From Hetaerina americana (taxonomy: Eukaryota; Arthropoda; Insecta; Odonata; Calopterygidae), in the NCBI GenBank assembly GCA_022747635.1, contig JAKTNV010000065.1:2059501-2123500 (forward strand): a DNA stretch of 64,000 nucleotides, read 5' to 3'. The notes under the pieces were generated by a model, which worked only from the letters and a program-made list of their open reading frames with translations, did not search any database and had not been told where the DNA came from. Made by a program: the position numbers and the translations under genes. Positions 55,170-64,000 of the stretch are shown in pieces; the first letter of the stretch is position 1, and each line of letters begins with the position of its first letter.

Positions 55170-55185
55170 TCTATAAATAAATCAA
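55170..55185 (+). repeat. Target-site duplication, right copy (55.1 kb)
   Basis: TCTATAAATAAATCAA, identical to 55004-55019. Confidence 0.8.
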
Positions 55186-57403
55186 CAAAGGTTTTATCTA
55201 GGAGAAACAGCTCTCATCCTATCATGTAAAACGGAGAAAAAAATACTGCCTTGCAGTGCTGAGTAACCACTGCTAATTTTCTAAGCCTCACCTACCACGA
55301 CACAACGTAAAAACTCACTAAAATAGACCCTTCTTTGAATTTGCATACTTGTGATATTCTTGTTTAGGTCCAATATGGCTATTCTTTCTTATTCCTATCT
55401 CGATTTCCTAGCATCATCCCACTTTCCAAATTCCCCTGCATCAACTATTTCTAACTCCTTTGAACATCTGACAACGATCCTCAATCCTCCAGCAATATGG
55501 TTGGCACTCCCTTCGAAAAGACCATCTTAGTCATAGATATTTGTGTGTCGACCTATTCTGTCTCTTCTTTAAGAAATTAAAATAAAAATGTATTCAATAT
55601 GCATAAAAATCAGAACTCTTAACGAGGGGACTTATTAAATGGTTATTTCATATCTATGTGGTGTTATTTCGGGACGATTTGAACAACCACATGGACAGGG
55701 ACGAAAGAAGTGAGCAACATATAATTTAATCGGAAATTTTTATTTCTCGGGGATACTTAATAATGTCTCTCTCAGAGATGAGTCGAATCTCATAATTCAC
55801 AATTTTGGAAATATCAATTGCTTTGCATTTCGTCACGAGCGCTCAGCGGGGAAATTACCCGACAGTTTTGGTGGATACGGAATCGGGTCCTCAAGATATT
55901 GCTCAAATGAGTTTCGCTTCATCGTGTACACCGGAGCGACGACTAAACCGAGACCAGTCAATCGCGCGGAAGGGACTTCGGACTGGACGAATTACAACCG
56001 ACGTCCCGCCGCACACCGGACGACCGGGTTGAAATGTCCTTCCGTCGGTTGGTCAATAATCACCGGGACGGCGAGCCGAGAGCAACAGATCTTGCGCCAC
56101 TTCGGGAAATTGAAAATGGAAAAGAGGCGGGTGGAATGGGAGTGGGGGATAATATGATATTATAAAAGCCTGCTTGGAATGCACGAAACGTTAAACAACA
56201 CACGCACTTCTTGGGGGCCGAAGACTACCCACTGCTATGGTAGCATTGAGTTTGGGGTGCACAGGCGGGCAGGGTGGTGGTTTGGGTCGAGTCTCTGTCC
56301 GAGTTGAACCAAACAACCGCCTCATCCCTTGAGCCCCAACCCTCTACCTTCACCCCCCACCCTACCCCACTGTTAACAATCCACGACAAAACAAATGACC
56401 AGCCAACACGTTGCTAAGACACGAAAACATGTATTTGTTGGGGGTTGGGGGGGGGTTTGCCAACAGTTCTCAGAATTCGGCCACCGATTCTACGACCTGG
56501 ATATTTATCCAACGGCGCGACCAGGTGCCCATGACGATAGCCAAATAGCAAAATGGAATCACGTCCTTTCTTCAAATGAGGACTCGTGGCGAGTGAATGG
56601 AAGCGGGCGCGGGGACGATCCCGCTGATGGAATTCGAACCCACGCGTGGCTTTTAGGCCAAGTAGCGAGCGAGTGAGTGATTAACTCGGGGAAATACGGT
56701 GTCACTTGCATACTTCATCAGACAAGACTTGACTGACGATAGCACTAATCGATCCACCGTTAATTAATGCTTTTAGTCAATGCCAGTATCAATGTCAAGG
56801 CCCTTGCGTACTTCTTTTGCCTTCGTTTTGTCCATCCATTGCTTCATACACATTCGTCTTTGACTCAGAACTCCCTTCTTCGGAAAGTCCCTCCATTTGA
56901 TTGCAACCTTAGTTTTGGCAGTAGCTCTAGTTCTGCAACCGTGGCTTAGGTGTAAGTTAGTAAAATGGTGTAGGTGTTCTCGAATAACTCATAATAATGA
57001 CCTTTACGACCTCACCTACCTCGACAGTCTACGGAGTAAGAGACACGGACGCATTGCAATAAGTTTCCGAATCTCGTTTCGTATCCTTTTCCATGTATTG
57101 CGCCGGAGAAGTCAAGCAGTGCCATCGGAAACGTGAGATCAAGTTCATATTGTTAGGGGAGCGGATGGGAAATTAAATTTGAAGGGTAATAAGAGGCCTC
57201 TTCGTCTATTACTATTATTATATATACACTTACAAATTCTCATTACTTTGTGGAATTCAAACTTATTACATTTGAATTATCATGATAAGAATAATGACGC
57301 AGTTTTCGCACGGGTTAGCTAGGATTTTGATGGGCCTTGGCACTGCACATTACTGTATTCCTAAGCCCTAACAACACACAAAAAATCCTCAAACACAATA
57401 CTA
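55186..57403. other. No gene recognised; GC-richer patch
   Basis: Mostly AT-rich, with a GC- and CpG-richer stretch at about 55840-56680. A B-box-like 'GGTTCGAATTCC' occurs on the minus strand near 56630-56642, but no tRNA-like head or SINE body follows. Open frames up to 93 codons have no domain. Confidence 0.4.
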
Positions 57404-57443
57404 ACCCATCATTCAATACGTCCCGGGACTTATTGAACGGGAT

Positions 57444-58131
57444 ATATTTTGGGATGCACAAGGTAAAATTTACATCGACTACCTTGAAAAGGGAAAATCT
57501 ATTAATTGGCACAATTAAATTGAGTCATTGGTACTTTTGAAGGACGAAATCACAAAATAAAACAACCGCACATAAAGCAGAAAAAAGTCGTCTTTCATCA
57601 AGACAATGCACCACAGTGCCACAAGTCAAAGAAACCAAAGGCCAAATTGAACTAGTTGGTATATTCTATTGTTTCAGGCTTCACTTCGTGGAAGTAATTA
57701 ATATCCATTACTAAAAAAGAAAGAGAGACTCGTACTTTTCCACAGATTTTATTATACGGTACTTTGTACTTTGCTTTGTACTTTGTACTCTGTACTTTGT
57801 ACCGTATAATAAAATCTGTGGAAAAGTACGAGTCTTTCTTTCTTTTTTAGTAATGGATATGAACTAGTTGGGCTTCAATCTGCTTCCCTACCCACCATAT
57901 GTACTCTCCAGATCCAGCCCCCAGCGATTACTGGCTGTTTGATGTGATCTCAAAAAGATGCTCCAGGGAAAAAGATTTGGCTCGAATGAGGAAGTCATCG
58001 CTGCAACCGAAGTTTATTTTTAAGAGGACAAGGATAAATCGTTTTCCAAGCATGGTATCGAAAATTTCGAAAAGCGTTGGAATGATTGTAATAGCTCTTG
58101 AAGGTGATTATGCTGATAAACAAAAATGAAT
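57444..58131 (+). pseudogene. mariner transposase C-terminal half, interrupted
   Basis: 'GIYFGMHKVKFTSTTLKREN' and, in another frame, 'FWDAQGKIYIDYLEKGK' precede 'VFHQDNAPQCHKSKKPKAKL', which carries the second catalytic Asp (HQDN). After the nested unit come 'LLPYPP', then 'YSPDPAPSDYWLFDVISKR' with the third Asp (SPD), and the tail ending 'ALEGDYADK'. These are the conserved mariner DDD blocks 2 and 3 and the C-terminus. The first Asp region and the DNA-binding domain are missing. Frameshifts and stops are present. Confidence 0.8.
57660..57859. mobile_element. Inverted PLE-type unit (family 3 relative), nested in mariner
   Basis: Inverted arms 57702-57760 and about 57796-57859 contain 'GTACTTTTCCACAGATTTTA' and 'TATCCATTAC', flanking a centre of repeated CTTTGTACT. 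On the left only, 42 bases (57660-57701) include GTTTCAGGCTTCACTTCGTG, which resembles the family 3 extension. The direct repeat TGAACTAGTTGG (57648-57659 and 57860-57871) is exact and is mariner coding sequence, so removing the unit and one repeat restores the mariner sequence. This is the clearest proof of insertion in the window. Confidence 0.85.
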
Positions 58132-58229
58132 TTTACGAAACAAATATTGTTAGCATAGTTAGTCCCGGAACTTATTGAACAATGGGTTATACATTTCGTA
58201 CAGTAACTAATTCTTTAGTTTTGCACACT

Positions 58230-58690
58230 TTCTACCACTCTTAATTCCATCCAGAATAGCTATTCTCTATTCGTCCCTCCCACATACTTTCCCAGCATTC
58301 CCCCCCCATATGTCATTCTTCACCATTTCACTGTCTCTTTTAGTATTTAACTGGTTCTGGCTTCTTCGCATTTCTCCCGAGCAACCTTCTCTCATCCCCC
58401 CCATGACTAGAATTCCATCGTTTGTTCTCCTTTCCGCCCTTTTTATTTCTTCCATTCTGCATGACCACATCTCAGAAGCCTCCAATCCACGTTTCTCCTC
58501 CTGGCTCTACGACCAAGTTTCCGAGCCATCTCCTGCATAACCACATCTCAGAAGCCTCCAATCTACTACACTTGTCCTCCTGCCTCGACGACCAAGTTTC
58601 CGAGCCATCTTCTGCATAACCACATATCAGAAGCCTCCAATCTACACATATCCTCCTGCCTCGACGACCAAGTTTCCGAGCTATGCAAAA
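58230..58690 (-). pseudogene. LINE ORF2 C-terminal region with a triplicated segment
   Basis: The minus-strand frame 'MEASEMWSCRMEEIKRAERR' (58485 downward) matches the LINE block AFEMWCWRRMEKISW. Upstream in the sense direction the block GSETW...EMW is present three times in tandem: repeats start at 58457, 58533 and 58612, with units of 76, 79 and about 73 bp. The same block is single at 14.5 and 42.1 kb. Confidence 0.65.
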
Positions 58691-59921
58691 CTACGCTTCA
58701 TATCAAAATTTTAAACTTGTCTCTTCTTCACACCTTTACTTATTGGTGCCTACCATTCACTTCCGCCTCTTCGTAAACGCTTCCTTAACTAACGCAATAA
58801 ACTAAATTCTTTTTTTAATATCCTCACCTACTCTCCCCACCCTTCTCCAAAACACTTAGTGAATATTTGAACAATTCCACGTGTCATTAAATAGATTTGG
58901 TAAAATTATCAATGAGTTATTTCTTCCCGCTCCTGTTTCGACATTCACGCCGTTACGAAGAATTCTTTTGAGTGTACTCGTGGTAATCTACCCTTTAGGA
59001 TGTTTAGCTGTATTGTTCATTACAATTGACACGTTGCCCTTCAATTAGAGTAATATTTTCTTACAGCACGGTGGGGAACTTATAACCCGGTAGTCAATGG
59101 TAGCATTCAAATATTGTTGTTCGAAACAAATAGTTGCGATGAAATAAGTTCAATAACACTATTTTTCTCCCATTAACTCCCACAATTTTCAATTAATGAT
59201 AATTTATCAAAAATATCAATTTTGAAAAATTTAAGACGACCATTCAAGTCGACCATCCATTCCATAAAAATATTTATTTTTCTCTCTTGATTTGAGTATA
59301 TTAATATTATTCGTAGCTCCTTCTGTCTGCGCTCCGTTCAGTAAAACTAATTTCGAATAATTCAAATCTATATTTTTTACGTTCCTGAGAGGAGTATAAT
59401 GTTTTCCTGGCTTTTAGTTTAAACATCCTTACATTTTACTATATTGCTGGTAACACGAATCTCGAGTAAATGTGTACTACGATACAAAATTGCTGTCATG
59501 TCTAAAATTGTCATTTCCCAGCATTCACACGTCATGATCATTGTCTCAGTGACAGAAATCTCCAATACTATGAAAGAAGTTTAATTAGATGGTCACCGAA
59601 TTATGGGATGTCGACTGAAACTATAAAGTCACATCTTGCGTAAATTTCCCCAGAGGACTTGGGTCGTTGATTTTGTGGTCACTATAAATAATTTCAAAAT
59701 CCGCGAAATCAATTCGGATTTGGCCGAAGAAAAGAATGATATTATCACCTTAGTATTGAACACGAAGACCGTCTTTGATAGATAAGGATAGAGCAAAATG
59801 CGCGAGTGCAATGGTACATTACACTAAATAAGAAGAGGGGGTTAAAAGATGCGGGGGACAGTTCCACCCCTTGCGTCACCTTCATTTTCACTCATTGCTC
59901 TAATGCTGATAAAATCACACC

Positions 59922-59922
<1 letters not shown>
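58691..59922. other. No feature recognised
   Basis: AT-rich DNA without identifiable content. Confidence 0.5.

Positions 59923-59982
<60 letters not shown>
59923..59982. repeat. (TA)n microsatellite
   Basis: TA dinucleotides with one TT interruption near 59969-59971. Confidence 0.93.
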
Positions 59983-60732
59983 GTTAAAATTCCATTTATT
60001 TCCTTCGATCTAATAACTTTAAACTAAAATTCTGAAAGTTTGAATAAAAACTGAATTAATAGGTTCCACAAAGATGGGTTAGGTTTAATACCCAGTGATA
60101 GCTACGTTATTACCTGTAAAATTCCGATGGTTCATTTTGGGTTTACAGTGAAGATCTCATCTATTGAGGAGTTTCTTGTTTCGAGAGAGCGAGCTGATAT
60201 CGAAGTTGGATTTATCTCTCCACCTATCTGCTCCACAATCATCACTCCGCTCCTACCAGATCTTTCTCCAGTAGCTTCCCACCTATCCCTATTAGTAGCG
60301 AATGACTGCCCGTTTTCCATACATACTATTTTGCGTTGTGTTGCGGGATTTTAATTGATTTGAGTGATACTCACTATTTGGAATCGATAAAGTGTCCTTT
60401 AATCTGGAATCCCTGACCATAAACCTAGTAGCAGCAGACCAGGGACGAGCTTATGAAAATCAGAGAGGTTTGCGTACTTAACAGGTAAAGAGTAAATTTT
60501 TTTTTCTTCCGGGCTGGGAAAATATAATGATTAATATCCTCGCTAGGAAACCTAAAAAGTACACGGTGTACGAACGTCAACAATTACGCACATATATCAT
60601 TGCTTGCAGTGGGTAAAAAAGGGAGTGAAAAGTAGTAGATAGGCAAGGTAATCAGCCTTAAGATTGGTTTGATAGGCGAGCATAAAATTTACCTAGTACG
60701 AAACTCAACGACGTGCGAAATTTACACGCATT

Positions 60733-60915
60733 GGTAGGGTAATAAGGGGGGGTGGGCAGTTCCTTTCCCTATTCCTCCCATGGTTTCCCACGAAAAGCTG
60801 GCACCCGAAAAATGACACAGCAGGAGTGAAGCTGAGGGTGATTTACCCGGAATCGAACCTGGGCCTCCCGATCGGTAACCCAGCGCTTAACCACTGGACT
60901 ACCACGTCCTGAAAG
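60733..60915 (-). repeat. tRNA-derived SINE (family B)
   Basis: On the minus strand: head 'GGTAGTCCAGTGGTTAAGCG' (A box), a B box GGTTCGATTCC (complement of 60849-60859), then 'CACCCTCAGCTTCACTCCTG' and 'TGTCATTTTTCGGGTGCCAG', as in the copies at 33.8 and 44.85 kb. The 3' end is degenerate. Confidence 0.75.
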
Positions 60916-63900
60916 GATTAAGTTCATTGGAATAAAAACTTAAAATTATGCTTTTTTTACCTTGCCTGCACCGCAAGGGAACATGCTTATATGAAAAATA
61001 CAAAAAGATGCTAAAACCGAAAATTAACTTCACTACGAGCGAAAATGCTACGGAAACGGGAGTTGAATCACAAGAATTGAAATTTAGAGATAAGATTGCT
61101 GAACAAGTTTATATAGGCGCACTTTTATGCAAAATTTCATCAAACTCGGGTATCGTTGGAAGAATGCATCAAAATTTCATGGGCCAAACGTTTCCTCATG
61201 GAGTTTTTCGTTTAGGTGAAAAGGCTCCTTCCCCCACCATCCTTCCCTCTCAAGCAGTTGTTTTGATACTGGAGAGCACGAATTAATACTACCCTGGCCT
61301 TTCTCCATATCCCTTCCATTTTGTACGAGAATTCTTTTTGTTTTTTACGTAGGAAGCAGAATAAAACGTCATGGTCGGCATAACTATCACATAAAAATGA
61401 ATAACATGCAGGGTGACTGGGAGATATTCATTAACCCTAATTATATGAGTAAAAAATAGAGTTTTGATTTGAAATTTCATGAAAATCGGTTATGATAGGA
61501 TGTTAAATTCTTCCTCAAATTATTTTTCAAAATGCTTCGAGATATTATTTAATTTCCTTTTCAAATAGACACAATATTTTCTTGTTAATGGAGCATAATG
61601 TAAATCTCCTCGCTGACTGGCCCATCAAATAAACTCTAACACATTCCCAGGGGTTAATAGGCACAGAACACATAAAAATTGCAGAACAGAAATCATTCAA
61701 ACACTCACTCACGCAGTAATGAAAAACCTTACATTTTGTATCAATGTAAATACAAAAAATCTCAGTTAAACAAAGAATTTACATTGATTTGTATTTGCTA
61801 CCCTAATATCAGACTATTATCATTCAACCAGATTAAAAGACCATATTCCATGTTGGCTATCTACATTATCCTCATTCCAATAAATGTACAGCTTCCTAGA
61901 AATGGAAGGTATCCCCGATCATTTTGGGATCTAGGGAACAAAAAATATATGGGGCCATAACCGGGCTTTTATTTCCTCGGGTGCGTCTTTTATTTCGAAA
62001 ACGGTTCTAGAGACAGCAATGGAAGAGCTCGGTTTTAACATCTCTGACAAATGAATATCCTACGTACTTCATTGGCAGTGCAACAGCGCTGCCAAATGTA
62101 GTATTTTAAGACTCCACTACACTTGATTTTTTTCGGAAGAACGGAGGAGAAAAATATTCTATTCGGTGATAAGAGAGGATCTTGTTCAAAACCGATTTAA
62201 ATGATTCATTCCTATGAGGAACCTACGGGGCGACGTCGAACCGATGAGAGACGATATTGTTGCAGAAGGTTTAAGCGCACGAGAATCCGTAAGCGCGCGT
62301 CATTGCACGTGCCATGCGATTTCTTGTAACTCCCAGGAATTATTCCCATCGGCTTAAAAATCTCACAGAAAACGGATCACCACCCCTTTTTCGGCACTCC
62401 TAGGGCCGCAAGCCACAACGAAGGCAATGCACAAAGCACGAGGACTTTTTTCACCGTTCTAAGCAGGGATTCGCAGTGGGTTCATAAGTATCAATTCGTT
62501 TTAAAATGCCGTTTAATACGATATGGATCCCATTCGATAGCGTTTAATGCAACGTGAGATCGTGCGACATGATAACTCGAAATCCTAACGGATCCTTGAG
62601 GAGCTAAAACTTTATGTACGTCCATAAAAAATAAGTGACCAAAAGGCTGCAATATGAATGGAAAAAAATACAATTAATTTCATTCAAGTACAAGTTAAAC
62701 TATTTAGTGCGGCTATCATTATCCACAACTTTTTTTGAAAAAAAAGCTGATTTTCTTAAAATAGTTATTAAAAAATGTTTTCATTGTGGAAAAAACTTTG
62801 CTATTTACTTAATGAAGACCGTTTTAACGGCTCAACTATATTGTTTCACAAATTTATTATTTCAAAAAAAGACATCATCACACTTCGTCGGATAATGTTC
62901 CCGTTATTTCCTCATGGACTATTCTCTTTCCAAATGATTTCTATGAGAATAAAGGAATGTATTTGAAATTTGCAACTACAACTGCCTGCCTTTCTTCTAT
63001 TAATTTTAGAATATGTTTCCATTCACTCTCAAATTATCTGAAACTCATTTCGGATTTCTAAGAGGGATGAAAATTTTTCGAGTAAACATTTAGTTTTCAG
63101 GCCAAAAATATTGAGTAGGAATTCTAAGCGTAGCTTTGCTGTTAAATACTGGTTGTTACTAATTAGATATCGTAATTTGAAAAGAAAGCCACGAAGAATT
63201 TAAAAAATTTATACAGTAACATTAATTATGAAATTTTGTCTCAAACTTAATTTTAGACAGGTCAGCCTTAAGAAACACATCTTCCTAATATATCGCTAAG
63301 TTTGTGGCAATAGAAGCTTATTATAACACTTCAGACTAGACCAAATAGATTTCAAACGAAGTTCTAGGGAGAAATAAAAAAAAACCTTTCTGAAAAACAT
63401 GCCTATGCTCGCAATGGATAACGCAGGTTTCACACACATTTCAATAATTTTAGAAATTCAATTCAACAGAGAAGTTTCAAGTAATGATGGATGAACTAAT
63501 GAAACGATTGCTTCTACTCCCGTGGATTTTGCCGGATCAAATGACCAAAACGCGCAAACCGAAACATGCATTTTAGTTAAAATTTGATGTCTTATTTTTT
63601 TCATTTATACAATTAAGCCTCATCAACGTTTGTTGAAATTAATGAAGTAAGCGGGAGTCATCGATTGCGCGTCGTTTCAAGAAATTTTAAAAGAACGTGG
63701 CTGGGTTTATATTCCTTCCTCATCCAAATGTTAGAAGTCGTAACTTCGGAGTTGTACCGACTCCTGCATTTATCCAATGTAAAAATCATACAGCCTAACC
63801 CTTTCCTATAATTAAGCGGTTCATCCTGTAAGCAAGAACGTTTCCCTAATTTTCATGACGAAAGTCCTAACGACAATAAACCTGGCACCCTTATCTGAAT

Positions 63901-64000
63901 TATTTCCTCCGTAGCTTAAAATTAAGGGCAACCGCCAGACATAATAAAATATCCTACGCCATGTGAGTTTGATTTGATGATAGTTCCGCTCAACAAAATA
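60916..64000. other. No feature recognised
   Basis: About 3 kb of AT-rich DNA. A 112-codon open frame at 60948-61286 (plus) has no known domain. I see no RNA gene or shared repeat. Confidence 0.45.

Larger units (their letters stand above)
57404..58187 (+). mobile_element. mariner remnant containing a nested inverted unit
   Basis: TA plus ACCCATCATTCAATACGTCC at the left and GGAACTTATTGAACAATGGGT plus TA at the right form the inverted repeats and target duplication. The left repeat runs straight into 'GGGACTTATTGAAC', nearly its own complement, then into transposase codons, so the N-terminal half is deleted. The unit at 57660-57859 interrupts the coding region. Without it the remnant is about 570 bp. 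Confidence 0.75.

Noticed and set aside
56600..56680. tRNA or SINE on the minus strand
   Set aside because: A GGTTCGAATTCC-like box alone, without an A box or shared body.
60127..60354. 75-codon open frame as a conserved protein
   Set aside because: No domain recognised and an equally open frame on the opposite strand.

Overview
This window looks like intergenic or intronic DNA from a repeat-rich, AT-leaning arthropod genome, probably an insect or a related group; I cannot name the species. The reasons are mariner transposase remnants, Penelope-like elements (PLEs), non-LTR retrotransposon fragments (including 3' tails of the 'CCCCTGCCACAC...TAGATGTAGATG' kind), tRNA-derived SINEs, long (TA)n tracts, and no bacterial-style gene packing. 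I recognise no host protein-coding gene, rRNA or functional tRNA gene. Almost everything recognisable is mobile-element DNA.

Layout. 0-15 kb: SINE-A copies, a short inverted unit at 1.2-1.4 kb, a decayed LINE at 5.4-6.2 kb, a mariner scrap at 11.4 kb and GC-rich DNA at 12.1-13.1 kb. 15-23 kb: two small inverted PLE-type units (15.3 and 18.2 kb) and LINE fragments, including a decayed reverse transcriptase at 19-21.5 kb. 23.36-26.59 kb: the centrepiece, two 1.6-kb arms of one PLE copy (reverse transcriptase plus GIY-YIG endonuclease) joined head to head. The arms look identical, and a 12-bp target-site duplication flanks the pair. 27.8-28.7 kb is GC-rich and strand-skewed; 29.8-30.0 kb is a 22-bp minisatellite. 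32.36-33.67 kb: a mariner broken by a PLE 3' fragment, followed by SINEs at 33.8 and 34.9 kb. 36-46 kb: LINE 3' ends, (TA)n tracts and SINEs. 47.0-47.7 kb: a second PLE family in the same head-to-head form with a 14-bp target-site duplication. 51-58 kb: more inverted PLE-type units (51.4, 55.1 and 57.7 kb), an internally deleted mariner with long inverted repeats (53 kb), and a mariner (57.4-58.2 kb) holding the 57.7-kb unit. 58-64 kb: LINE fragments with a triplicated segment, a (TA)n tract, a SINE-B and otherwise featureless DNA.

How the parts relate. Six loci (15.3, 18.2, 25, 47.4, 51.4 and 57.7 kb) share one plan: direct repeat, short non-palindromic extension on one side only, two inverted arms whose 3' ends face outward, direct repeat. 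The locus at 55.1 kb follows the same plan, though its extension is not clearly related in sequence; the one at 1.3 kb fits less well. Several carry a hammerhead-ribozyme-like core of the form CTGANGA-N-stem-GAAAC, with pairing-preserving differences between copies. The form resembles what is known for Penelope elements (inverted partial copies, a one-sided terminal extension of about 34 bp, hammerhead motifs), but it recurs here across several families, including very small non-coding ones. That recurrence is the most interesting feature of the window. All alignments were made by eye.
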